This document shows positions 33,400 to 44,690 of a stretch of 64,000 nt of DNA, piece by piece. The position numbers and the translations under genes are program-made. The stretch's first letter is position 1, and each line of letters starts with the position of its first letter. The notes beneath the pieces are model-generated. The model searched no databases. It was given only the letters and a program-made list of their open reading frames with translations, and was not told the origin of the DNA. The DNA is from Cristatella mucedo (Eukaryota > Bryozoa > Phylactolaemata > Cristatellidae), in contig WPIO01000137.1 in assembly GCA_009760855.2 (NCBI GenBank), forward strand, positions 744,001 to 808,000. Direction: 5' to 3'.

Positions 33400-35270
33400 G
33401 ATGCGTCAATTAACCCGCCCAGAGTAGCGGTGTGCAATCTCACGACCGCTATCGAAGCCGCGGAACTAAAAACAAAAGCGTAAGAGCCAAAATACAGATG
33501 GCTTCAGAAATAGCCACAGCACCCTAGAGGCCACAATAGAAGTGGGTGGCACCTTCCTGACGCGCTAGCGCCGCGCGGGGTAGAGCGACAGGCTTCGCAT
33601 CGCGGAGACGGAAGGCTCGCGCGATCGGGCGGCGGCGGCGGGCCTGCCGCGTATGCTGGTCGCGGGCCGCTGTCGTCTGCCTTGCAGGTCTGAGACTGGG
33701 CGTGCTCACCACGTGCTACGAGGCCTTGTCCAGATGAGCGCGCCGGTCGCCGCGCGCCGCTCCACTTCGACGCAGGGCGCGCGCAGCGCGCGCGCCAGAT
33801 CCGAACGCGGCAGCCGATCGCCCCAGCGTTGAATGCTACGACGCGGGGATGCCAATGATTCTCGAAGCGCGCGACGCGCGAGTAGAGCCTGCCGACGAAA
33901 ACACTGCACAGAGCCGGCTTTGACCGGCCTGGCTTCTGACTACTAAGGCTGGAAGCAAACAGCCTTGACAGGGCGTCCGTTAAGCAAAGCGGCCAGTTAC
34001 GGGCCGAGCGAGCTAGCTCGCTCGCCCGATTCGACCCAAAGCGAGCTAAAAAGAAGTGCGGGGCGAAAATTGCCGTCTCGCCGACGTCAATTGTCTTGGG
34101 CCATTTAACGCGCGCCCGCCCGCCTTAATGCGCCCCGCTTAGAAGGGCTTCCTCTTTTTCCCCAGCGCGACGCGACGAGATATCGGTCGGCCGGGCGTGC
34201 CAGCCGCTAGGTGAGCGGGTGCAGTCCATTTTCAGCCGCGATGTCGTTCGTACGGCGGCGGCTGCGGCCTCGGCCGCCGTCCCGCCGCCGCCGCCGCCGC
34301 CGCCGCCGAGCGTGCGTGCGACGCTATCAGGGACCGCCGGCTGGGCGCGCCGCTGCGGTCGGTCGGTCCGTCGCATCAAGCACGACGACGACGACAATGG
34401 TCGGCGGCCGCGGCTTCGCGTCGATTGGAGCGCGCCGACGGCCGGACTGCCCAGCAGCGGGGCCGGACGAGGCGGCGGCAGTGGTGGTGGTGAGGGGGGG
34501 GGGCGCTCGGCGATTGACGGGCTCGGGGTCCGTCTAATTTTCCGACGCGTGCGAGCCGCTGCCCCGCGGCGGCTCCCACCGGCCGCTCTCGCCCTGCCGC
34601 GCGACGCCCTGCCGCGCTTGCGGGAGACGCTCTCGAGATGCCGGCTAGGAAACGCCGCCGCCGCCGCACTTTCCTCGGCAGTCGGCGTCTCGCTTCGCTT
34701 TGCACGCTCGCGTCGGCGGCAGCAGAGGCGGTGCAACGCGGAGTGCGTCGCCGCTGCAGTGGCCGCCGCCGCCGCCTCAGCGGGAGCCGGCCACTCGACG
34801 ACGGCGCTCGGAGCTGCGGCGCGGCAATCAGTCGAACAATGGCATCATTAGCCACAAGTGACGGCGGCGTCCTGCGAGCGCGCGCGGACGACGCCCGCGC
34901 ACGCGCGTGAGCACGACCGCGAGCGCGCGCACGGCCCCTCGATGAAGTTTCCAGCAGCGAGAGCGGCACGCCGACGCCGAGAGGGCACGCCTGCAGCGAG
35001 CCCCTGGGGCGCCGATCGCCGGCGACCATTAGAGTTCTCAGGGCGGCGGCGGCGGCGGCGGCTGTCTGCGAGCGTCGAGCCACCTCGCTTCAACCGTGTA
35101 CGGCCATTGTTCTCGCGCGTCGCGCTCGAGCGGAGGATGACGAGTTGCTCGCGCGAGTGGCGGCCTTCGCGAGGCGAGCGACGCGGCACAGCCGGTCGGA
35201 GGTGGCGGCCGATTGAGGAGGCGGAGGCGTCGAGCCTCGGTCGGCGTGCGACGAGTGCGCAAGTCCAGGT
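33400..35270. other. CpG-rich block, no recognised gene
   Basis: Contains CCG triplet runs (34285-34305) and a G run near 34495. Overlapping Arg/Ala-rich ORFs on both strands follow composition. No conserved domain is seen. Confidence 0.5.
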
Positions 35271-35275
35271 TTAAA

Positions 35276-35395
35276 CCCAGCGGGGTTGTTGGGTGCACGC
35301 TTTTAGCGACCGAGGTCGCGGGCTCGAGCCCTGCAGCGCATGTAAAGCTCCCGGGTAGGAATTAAGTTCTCTTAGGGCGGCACACTAATGGATTT
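35276..35395 (+). mobile_element. SINE family 1 copy, variant
   Basis: B-box GCGGGCTCGAGCCCTGC, then CATGTAAAGCTCC and AATTAAGTTCTCTTAGGGCG. The head is diverged. Confidence 0.7.
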
Positions 35396-35501
35396 TTCCT
35401 ATTTCATATTTAACGGGACGCACGCTGCACAGCGGGCGCCGTCGCCGAGTGGTCTCCGCCGGACACGCACCTTTCGCGGAAGGACGACGAGAGAACGCCA
35501 G

Positions 35502-35572
35502 TGGACGTAAATTGCCTAGAAAGAGACTGAGCTCTCTGAGGGCGCTATATCAAGTGCATTATTATTAATACG
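35502..35572 (+). mobile_element. L2 family A tail
   Basis: Tail with GCCTAGAAAGAGACTGAGC, GAGGGCGCTATATCAAGTGC and a terminal ATTATTATTAAT. Confidence 0.8.
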
Positions 35573-35779
35573 CTCGTGGGATGCGCGGCCTAGAGATTGG
35601 GTGCGCGCAACTCTGCTACGCGCAAGCGTGCGAATGCCGATCTTGAGAGCAAATGCGTAGGCGGCTGGCTGCGGCCAGTGAGTGCGCTCGCGAATGGGCT
35701 CTCGTCCAGTGAGTCAGCACGCGTGGGCACGAGCACTTCCGCACTTCATTCCCTCCACCGCAAAAGAGCAGGGTCAAGG

Positions 35780-36700
35780 AAGCTTGGCTGAATTAGAAGG
35801 CTTTGCACTTATAAAAAGTAATGCTGCTGTGCGACCATCACCATGCGATCGGAATTTAGGTTTCATTTTCGATAGCTGCCTAAATTGTAAAAGGTTCATT
35901 CGAGAAGCTGCTTCTGCCGCTAGCCATCACGTTCGATCGCGATCTAAAATACAGGAGCCGTCCTCCACGGTGGCTTGTAAACAATTTAACTAGCTCCTTA
36001 GTTCTGTCTTGGTTTTATTATTGTAATTCCCTCTTGGCTGGGCTACTAAAAAGAGGCAACTAGATCACTGCAAATGGCTTTGAATATGGCCGCAAGGCTA
36101 ATTTTCATGTCCCGGAGGTTTGACCACGCGTCTCATTCGCTGAAAGAGCTAAGGTGGCTGCCGGTTGATCAACGGATACAGAGCATAGTTCTTAGGCTGA
36201 CCCACCCACAAGGACAGAAATGGCTTGGCTCCTCCATACATAGCTGAACTACAGCACCAGTTTCAGCCTCCTTGTACCCTCAGGTCCTGCATGGACAATT
36301 AAGTAGCTGCTCCATTCCTGCGCTTAAAGACCGTTAGCGACAGAAGCTTTTGCTCTACAGATCTTAGACTCTGGAACTCACTTTCACGATTCTTGCGAAA
36401 CGGCAAATACTCTCCTGCTGCCGACTATGGCACATCCTTTCCAGGGGTCCTAAGCTGCTACTTCTATGCTACTCACTATCTCAACCTGGTCTCCGGACTC
36501 TGCTATGCTTCCCATTTTCTCTTTGCTGCGTGAAATGAAGTCCGTTGGCTACCGAATTCTTACCGACAGCCGCTTAGGCTGTGAGTACGCTCTAAAAAAA
36601 ACTCTCCTGCGTAACACTCACATGGTCTTTGTGGCTTTGCGGCGTTACAGTGACGGACATACGTTACGTTACACTGCGACCCAGCTGCAGCAAGCAGGCC
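35780..36700 (+). mobile_element. LINE family B, 5'-truncated
   Basis: Plus-strand frames give ELEGFALIKSNAAVRPSPC, NLGFIFDS and CTLRSCMDN, then TVSDRSF and RLWNSL and the post-RT region ending near TTACGTTACACTG. Stops and frameshifts are common. It is the only plus-strand family B copy. Confidence 0.82.
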
Positions 36701-37185
36701 AGAGCTCTCGCCGCTCGTGGACATGGATGGATGCCAAGGATGTCAACCATGCACCGTAGCGAACGAACGTCGTGAGCTGATCTCAATCCGTCCCACCGCC
36801 GGCTGATCGGGAAACGTTGACTCACTGACCGTTGGCCACCATTGAGAGTCGGGCCAAAAAATGTAGGCGGCGAAATGCCCGGTGAATGGGCGGGCCACGG
36901 TCGCGCGCCATAACTCGGTTCTCTTTGCAGCGAGTAAAGACCAGCTGATTCGCAGCCTCGTTCGCCATGCGCAGCAGAACGCTGCGCCAGTGCGGCAATC
37001 GCTCTCGCTCTCGCAGCGCACGCGACGAATGACCGTTTGCTCCACGACTCGAACCCACCCACCGTGTCGGTGGCTAGTGCAAGCGCAAAGCATTTGCAGG
37101 TGCAAGCGCCTCCGCCGCTGGCAGAACGCGCCTGAAGGCCACAAGCTCGAGCGACACTGCCGACGCCGATAGGGCACTGCTAGGC
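36701..37185. other. Unassigned sequence
   Basis: Open frames on both strands show no recognisable domain. Confidence 0.45.
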
Positions 37186-37189
37186 TTTT

Positions 37190-37372
37190 GGTGAGCCGTG
37201 ATGGAAATCTAGGTAAGGCGGTTGCTTTCACGACCTCGGTCCCGAGGTCGTGGGTTCGATTCCTGCGGTGGGCGATTCTTTATCGCCACTGCAAGCGGTG
37301 GTGATAGCCCTAAAAGGCTCTTCTGTCGCTATACAAAAAGAGGCTGTTTAATCAGCTAGGATTTTTTTTTGG
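37190..37372 (+). mobile_element. SINE family 2 copy, best example
   Basis: A tRNA-like head (TAGGTAAGGCGG as A-box region), a hairpin ACGACCTCGG/CCGAGGTCGT, a perfect B-box GGTTCGATTCC, the stem CCACTGCAAGCGGTGG, then AGCC-CTAAAA-GGCT, GAGGCTGTTTAATCAGC and a T-run. Confidence 0.85.
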
Positions 37373-38090
37373 TCCGCGAGAGTGACCGGAAGTGGACGCG
37401 CGTCTCACGGGACGTTCGTTTAGCGTGCATGCTGTCGACGTAATGAACGTAGTATTCGGGCAGTTTCGCTCGCTCCAGGCTTCGAGCCAGCAATAGCAGC
37501 AGCTGCGCTGCAGACCTCGGGTCAGGCAGTGTCGAGAGGCGCTCCCGGGCGCCGCGCTAGCTGCGCTGTATATGACTTGGCTGGATTTGGAGGAAGCGTG
37601 TAAGCTTCCGTCGCTGTCAAGTAGATTTCTCCGCGCTTTGCAGTCTTGGCAGTTTCATCTTCGGCCGCATTCGGCGCTCTTCGTCGCTTCCGCGATTCGC
37701 CACGCCCACCGGTCGCTGAGCGCGACGCAAGGCTCAGCCGTCGCCGCACGCGTCTCGCTTCGGCTGGGACTGGCGCTGTTGCGAGCGCTGCGTCGGCGGC
37801 CTGGGTGCCTAGGCGCCCGGATGCGGAAGCCGCCGCCGCCCCCGCCTCCCCCCGTTTGGAACGCAGCCTGGAGCGCTCATTCCTGACCGCCACGTTCTTG
37901 CGCATTGCACGCACCGCTACCCGAACGGATTTTATTTTATATATACGGCAAAATTCACGTCTAGACGAAGTTTTGCTGTCGATTTGACCCGGCTTCCCGC
38001 CTCTCGCGGGCTGAATGACTGCGACTGACTTTGTCTGGGTGCACAGGCTCGCTTTTCCCCGTGCACGGATGGGAATGCAGTGCAACGTAA
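37373..38090. other. Partly CpG-rich sequence, no recognised gene
   Basis: Contains a CCG/CCCC-rich stretch near 37830. No domain in any frame. Confidence 0.45.
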
Positions 38091-38184
38091 GCATAAATCG
38101 CCTTGCGATGGCATTTCAGACGTACACTGCCTCGGAAAGAGATCTAGTTCTCTGAGAGGGTGATATAAATGTGTTCTTAATACT

Positions 38185-38362
38185 ATTTGCATGCTTACCC
38201 TGCTCATGTCACCCCTAACCACGTTGTTCATGTTGCTTATCAAGCGTGATATTACTCACGATTTCACATTGCGTTTCCCTTTGCATCAAATGTAAAGCGC
38301 CTAGGAAGAGTTTGAGTTCTCTGAGGGCGCTTTATCAGGTGCATTATTATTATTATTATTAA
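38185..38362 (+). mobile_element. L2 family A 3' end
   Basis: The 3' UTR (CATGTCACCCCTAACCAC), hairpin tail and ATT repeat are present; the rest is truncated. A second tail-like piece lies just upstream at 38125-38182. Confidence 0.87.
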
Positions 38363-38399
38363 CATTATCATCGTTTGGCGAGCGCCCACGGACGGGCCA

Positions 38400-40300
38400 T
38401 TGCGACTTTAGAGGGCTCTTTAAAATCCCGGTACGCATTACTCGCCCTCTCGAATTCTGGCTCTCGCGCAATCAGCAGACGCCATATGCCACGTCTTGGA
38501 CTCGGCCGCCGCCCAGTGCTCATTCCGGTGCTGCTTCTGAGTCCTCGTCTTGTGTTCGCGCAGCGGCGCCTCCTCGACGCCGCGACTTTTCGTCACGGCG
38601 TCGAGGAGGCGCTGCGCTCACCCGCTGGGCGGCGGCGAGGATGGTGCAGTGCGCTTGCGAAACTTTCGCGTTAGACAGCGCATTATCGTGCGGATTATTA
38701 TATTATATTATATTCGCATTATCGTTCGGATTATTATATTATATTATATTACGTTATATTCGCATTATCGTGCGGACGCAGCACTCCTTCCAGCGTGCAG
38801 CCGCCGGGCATCCGGGTCAGCTTGGCCACGGGCGAGCGGCGCCTCTCAGGCTTCGCATCGAGCGCGGGCGCCATGTTGCCTCGAGCGCGGGCGCCGTACT
38901 GCCGCCGACTCGGCGCGCACTGCCGCGTATAGTTTGATGACGCGTGAGCACCCGCCGCCGCAGGGACCTCGCCGGATACTCGTTGCCCTCCCCCGGTCCA
39001 CTCTCGCCGCCTGCGATGCGGCGTCGGACGGGGGCGGCGACGTAGCGGCTGACCGACTTCAGCTGCTGCTGCCGAGACGGATCGCGCGCCCGCCTCGCCA
39101 TTTTTGCGCCAGGCTTTCGCCATTTAAAGCGTCGCCGTACGGCGTAACGCCGCCGGAGGCGGCCGCTGCGGCGCCGGCACCTTCTCTGAAGATCGACGTT
39201 CCCTCGCCAGCTGACGGCCGACTACAATTGCTGCGGGGCGAGCGCGAAAGACGCCACGGAGAGGCGGACCCCGCCGACGACGCGACCCCGCCGACGACGA
39301 CGCGACCCCGCCGACGACGACGCGTCCCCGCCGACGACGACGCGTCCCCGCCGACGACGACTTCGCTCCCGACCGGAAAAGCGCGCCGCTTAGCCGCAGC
39401 AGCAGCCGGGCGCACGCGAGCTCGCGCGCGCAGCTGCCGGTCCGCCGCCCGCGAGCGGCTGGCGGCTTTACTGAGCAGCGAAGCGCATCTTCGCGACCGA
39501 ACCCACAGCTATGCCCCCTGCTGTCATCTGGACAGTGTGCGGCGGCGCCCCCCCCGGCGCTAGACGTCGCGCACCGCCGGTGGCTTGGGCTTCGCTCACG
39601 ATCGACTTCAGCGTGAGCTTGGCGTCGGACGCCCCCATCCGCCGGACAGCGTGCCGGACGGCGTGGCGCGAACTCGCGAACTCCGACGCTCTCTACCGAC
39701 CCGTGCGCCAGCGAGAGCCCGAGCCAAGTAGCGTCTCTCTCCGAGGTATCCGGACTCTCGGCAAGCGAAAGAGTCGGCGAAATCACTCGCAATCACGCTC
39801 CTGCGCCCACGCGACTCCGGCTTAATGACCCATCGCGCGAGCTCGCGAAGGAGAAAGAGTCAGCGGCCGCAGCCAGGCGCGGGCGTCGCCGCCGCGACAC
39901 GCTCGCGCCTGGCCTCGAGCGGCGGCGCGCCGCCCGCCTGCACGCGCGCGGAGCCGCCGGCTTTGCGCGCGTGCGGCGCAGTGCCCGTGCGGGCGCGCGA
40001 GTCCCACCGCGGGGCGATTGTGCCGGCGAGATAGCGATCGGGCGGGCGCTCGCACTAGTTTCGCGAACTACCGATCGTTAATGTGGAGGGCCGGAGGAAG
40101 ACGCTCGGACGGCTGCGACGGACGGACGGACGGACGCGCGCACGCGCGCGAAATGGGGGCCGGCGGCGCGCGCGAGAGAGCTCGCCTGCCGCGAGTGGCG
40201 GTTTCGCGCGCACCGAGGCGCCAGTCGGGAAAACGCCGTTAAGACTGGGCGCGCACGGAGCGCTGGTACTATTACCGACAGCATACTGGCGCAACTCCCG
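38400..40300. other. CpG-rich block with local tandem repeats, no recognised gene
   Basis: Includes a TATTA-rich duplication at 38690-38770 (GCATTATCGTKCGGA repeated) and a 20-bp repeat at 39266-39361. No conserved protein motif is seen. Confidence 0.5.
39266..39361. repeat. 20-bp GC-rich tandem repeat
   Basis: About five units of CGCGWCCCCGCCGACGACGA. Confidence 0.92.
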
Positions 40301-40424
40301 CGCGTATTGTAAGTTCTACCAACGTGTGCTGTGCGCAGTATACCTGTACGCGTGCACCATAAGACGCGCGTGTGCATAGAAATAGACTGAATATAGGTAC
40401 TTGTATACACTGTATATACGTATA

Positions 40425-40478
40425 CACACACACACACACGCGCGCGCGCGCGCGCACACACACACACACATATATATA
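40425..40478. repeat. CA/CG alternating purine-pyrimidine repeat
   Basis: An AC run, a run of GC, another AC run and ATATAT: about 54 bp of strictly alternating purine and pyrimidine. Confidence 0.95.
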
Positions 40479-40576
40479 GGAATATTTATGTAATATAATA
40501 TAGATATAATATTACATTTGCATTCACTCATTGGCCGGAGGTGCCCTGACCTGCTGGGGTCTCGGGTGCTACCCTG

Positions 40577-40712
40577 CCGGGCTGATTTGGCCCAGAGGTT
40601 AAGGTGCTCACTTGCGACCAAGGTCTGGCCGGAGTCGTGGGCTGAAGCCCGTGGCATATGTGTAGCGAATGAAAAGAGATTCAAGTTCTCTTAGGGCGCT
40701 ATGCAAATGAAT
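40577..40712 (+). mobile_element. SINE family 1 copy
   Basis: Head GGGCTGATTTGGCCCAGAGG with TTAAGGTGCTC, B-box region GTGGGCTGAAGCCCGTGG, tail GAGATTCAAGTTCTCTTAGG with GCGCTATGCAAATGAATGA. Confidence 0.87.
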
Positions 40713-41213
40713 GATGTTATCATTTTATTATCACCCTTGCCTTCCGGTGTAGGAACAATGACCGCACGGCTCCCGAGCAGCTAGTGGCGTCGGAGACGCG
40801 TAGCAGCCACCGCAGTGCTCGCTGTTCGCTTCGTACGCGGAATGCCGAAGCCCGCCAGGCAAGCTTCATTGTTTTGCCCCCAGCTGCCGAGAAACCTTAC
40901 CACGAAGGGCCTCCTCACCACTGCCGACCGCTAGCCAGCGGTCAGGAAAGACCGGGCAACGGCTGCATACTTATCGGCCGTGATCCGGGCCGCCGCCACC
41001 CGGACATCCTCGGCGCCGACGAACGGCGAAGTCGCATCGAGGATTACTGTAAATCCGGGACGCTTAGGAGCGGCCGCCTAGGCCGCATGGCAACTTCTTC
41101 TGGCCAACGAGCTCTCCTGCGCGCGTCGGCAGGGCACGCTCTCCCCGCTGGAGAGCCGGTGGTCCGGCTCTCCAGCGGGGCCTGGTGACGTACAACGGCA
41201 CCGATACCCTGTA

Positions 41214-41214
<1 letters not shown>

Positions 41215-41303
<89 letters not shown>

Positions 41304-41305
41304 AA
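41215..41305. repeat. AC then AT microsatellite
   Basis: About 38 AC units followed by a short AT run. Confidence 0.96.
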
Positions 41306-41325
41306 TGTGTGTATGCATGTGTGTA

Positions 41326-41612
41326 ATAACAATAATAATAATTTTGCACTTGATATAGCCCCTTCAGAGAAATAAAACCATTTCTAGGCACTTTACATTT
41401 GCTGCAAAGGAAGCACGATTGAATGGTTAGTAGTAGCATGCTCAATAAACAACAAGAATACCATGGTTAAGGGTGCATGCACGGGGTCAGCATGAAAGCA
41501 TGGTTAGTGGCAGCATGCACAGTGTCAGCACGCATAAGCACATGAAGGACGAATCGCAGGGACCCACTAAATGCTGTCCTAAATAGGTGTGTTTTTAAGT
41601 TCTTTTTAAATG
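41326..41612 (-). mobile_element. L2 family A, 5'-truncated 3' end
   Basis: A TAATAA block, tail, 3' UTR and last codons; sequence stops matching after TTCTTTTTAAATG at 41612. Confidence 0.87.
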
Positions 41613-43180
41613 CACACGGTCGCATACGCACCCTCCGTATTGCACATTCCTATACATTCGTACGTAGAGAAAGAGAGCCTGACCCCCTAGGACTGCGCCG
41701 GTGCGTGCCACGTTCACGACCGCTAACCGCGAGCGTTCGCGTCCGCCGGGCGCCTTCCTAGACGGGCAGCGGCGCGCCGCAGAGGCTGGGCCGCAGACCC
41801 CGGCTGAGCGATGAGTAATGCGAGCCGCCGCCGCGCACGCACGCGAGCCTTCATTCGCCCGCACCGTCGTCGCCGCCGCCGGAACGAAAGCGGGCGACGA
41901 TACCGCGGCGACTGCGGCGAGGATGAAGCGTAGGCAGCTGCGCGCGAGCCAAATTAACTGCGCGGCGCGTGCCGCGTCGGCCAGGGCGAGTACTCGGAAT
42001 AAGCGTGCGCCGAATAAGTGCGGCGCCGCCGCTGCCGCCGCAGCCACCGAGAGATACGGGGTGGTGCGGTCAGCACTGGCCGGGACAGAATGGGCGGGCA
42101 TGCGGGCGTCGCCAGCTTGCTGGAAGCGCCGCGCAGTGCTAGGAAGTGAGAATGGAATATGCAAAAGAAAAGCGCGCGATTACGACGCCGTAGTCGGTCG
42201 GGCGCTCGCGAGAACGACCGCCGAGCGAGAAACATTGGCCACGAATTCCACAGCGCGCCACCGGTTCGTTATGTCCTTCGTTCCGCCCGCTCAAACTTAT
42301 AAGCAGGCAGTAATTGCTGATAATACGCCGTTTGAATAGACCCGTTAGAGATTGTAATCTCCATCCAGGCGTTTTGCTACTCGCTCCAAGATAACGAACA
42401 CCCACGAGGCAAGTGATATTCGCGGTAAATTTGGCACGCACAAGCAAATAAACATCCTGCTTAGGCTAGCATGCTTACGAGAGCGTGACGGCACTCATGG
42501 CTGCCGGGTTCGCAAGGCCTCTGGCTAGCGGGCGCACTGACTCGTCCACGCAGAGCACGCAGAGATCAACGAAGACAAAGTTCATACGAAAGGAAAGGAA
42601 AGCTGAACGGAAAAGACGCGTCCTTCGCTAAGACTCAATGACCGCAGACGGAAGCGGAAGTTCCGGAAGACTTTCGGGGCAAGCGAGCGGAAGGCTTGAG
42701 CACCGAAAGATTTCTATGCAGTGCATCGGTCGTTGGGGTGGCGGGATCTTGACGCGTGGGTGGTGCGATAGCGCCTGACTGGAGGTGCACCGAGGTCGGA
42801 GAGCTGAAGGTGAAGGCTGGTGCAAGCTGGGGGAAGTGGCCGTCTAGCCAAACTGAGGATTTTGTCGTCGATTCGCTGCTCGGTATGAATCTCCGAGGGT
42901 CGAGTGCCCGACAGCATCCGTCGACTGGTGCTGAAAGTAGCTGTACAAGTCTGGAGCAACCGCCGAGGTCAGACCTCGGAGTGGAGCGTTTATAAATCGT
43001 ACACTCGTAAGAGAACAATAATTTTTAATCAGTGGCGTATCTCTTTACAAAATGGCGTGAGAATGATCCAAAAACAAAGTCACGCTAACCCTCCTCCGCC
43101 TGGTGGAGGTCGCTTCGGAGCGGGTCGCATCTACAGCATTGAAGAACGCATCTTTTCTTTGTGAATTCTGGGTCCACCGT
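41613..43180. other. Partly CpG-rich sequence, no recognised gene
   Basis: Open frames at 41818-42339 (plus) and 42635-43018 (minus) lack domain motifs. Confidence 0.45.
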
Positions 43181-43189
43181 AGCCCGGCC

Positions 43190-43415
43190 TCTCTCTCTCT
43201 CTCTCTCTCTATATGTATATACATATATATATATATATATATGAATATTTATTGAATTTTGATCATGCATATTACATTAGCCGGCGGCGCCCTGCCGTGC
43301 CGGGGCCGCGGGTGAAAAGGTAAATACAAACGATGCATACATACATACATACATACATACATACATACACACATACATATATATGTATATATATATATAT
43401 ATTTATTTATTTATA
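43190..43415. repeat. Cluster of CT, TA, CATA and TATG microsatellites
   Basis: CT at 43190-43210, TA at 43210-43242, CATA tetranucleotides at 43333-43365 and TA/TTTA at 43375-43413. Confidence 0.93.
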
Positions 43416-43499
43416 GTGAGTTTGTAGCTTACAATTGCTGGTCTGCCACTCTTTGGGGGCCTCGCTGTGTCGGAAGGTGCCAGATGCGGACTCACCTTT

Positions 43500-43678
43500 C
43501 GCTCTAGCCTTTGGTGAGTTTTTGTAATTCGTCCTTCGTGTGTATGCACCTGCTTACGCTAGGTCTGCTGCTTGCGGGTGTTACCGCCAATTCTTTGCTA
43601 ATGCTTTTAATAAAGCATCTGTAAAGTGCCTAGAAATAGATTCTGTTCTCTGAGGGTGCAATATAAATGTATTATATA
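43500..43678 (+). mobile_element. Diverged L2 tail
   Basis: The ATTCGTCCTTCGTGTGTATGC region and the tail (AAGTGCCTAGAAATAGATT, then GTTCTCTGAGGGTGC) match the family A 3' end, ending in TATTATATATA. Confidence 0.7.
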
Positions 43679-44690
43679 TAGCGATATATTTGGGCGGGTG
43701 CACTGCGGGAGCTGTCGTGAGCTGGCGCACGCTTGAGCGGCTTTCGGCGTGCACTGCATATCGCGATGCGCAACTTGGTGAAACTCCCATCTCTTAGCAG
43801 TCTCAGCCCATTGCACTCGCAAAGAGAGCGCGCTCGCCGCTCGACCTTCCGCCCGCTCGCTGAGGACGTGCTCACACGTCTTCTTCGAACTGATTAGTGA
43901 GCGCTGGATCTAGGCATTTCCGTTCGAACTGATTGGTGAGCGCTGGATATAGGCATTTCCGGTCTCGTTGGAGCCGTGAAAATTTCCGTTGGCTCTTTTG
44001 TCGCATAAAAATGTCGGTTCGATGTTTAGCGGTTTGGTCCAGATTACGCCGACTCTTCATCATTAAAGCATGTCGTGCAGCTCTCAGAGGGTCTGGCCAT
44101 ATCAGACTGAGTCGGAGAGCAACCGGAACGCAGCCGAACGTTCGTCTACTTTTTGGTCTCGCCGTGGTTACTTGAAGGGTGCCGGCTGCGTGGGGCGGCA
44201 GACTTCGGTTCTCCAAATGAGCTTACATTGAGGCACAAAGGTCGAAAGAAAAATCACTTTGATTTACATGTAACAGTCAGAGGAAAAGTGATAACAAAAA
44301 ATAACGTCTCCTGTCTAGAACCATAGGAAAACCAAGTCTCAATCCGCGAACTTCAATAACTCGCTGTAACAGAAAGCAGTAACCAGATGGATATAATAAT
44401 AATATTAATATTAAAGTGTCACCTTGACTTATGAGTGTCCCAACGAACGAGTTTGACGAGATAAAAGCCATCTTTTGGCCGTCTTTTGCTTTGAGTAGAG
44501 AGCTAAAACTCTGGTTACGAGCCAGCTTCAGATAACCAACCTCAAGTTGGCGTAGTGAACGGCGCTGTGAACGCCGCAACATCAGTCCAGCATTCCGTCT
44601 CACACGCGTAAACTTTAAGCGCTTAGCTCGCAATGGAAGCGTAAGTGTTGTGCTCGCATTTGTGCTGCAGTTATTTTGCGAAAATTCGTT
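43679..44690. other. Unassigned sequence
   Basis: Contains a local duplication of TTCGAACTGATTRGTGAGCG (43885 and 43924). No gene is seen. Confidence 0.5.

Noticed and set aside
34125-35298. Overlapping Arg/Ala-rich ORFs of 100-235 codons
   Set aside because: All frames of this CpG-rich block are open because stop codons are rare at this composition; no domain or splice structure supports a gene.
37190-37290. Possible genuine tRNA gene
   Set aside because: The A and B boxes are tRNA-like, but the cloverleaf cannot be completed and the body recurs in other SINE-2 copies.
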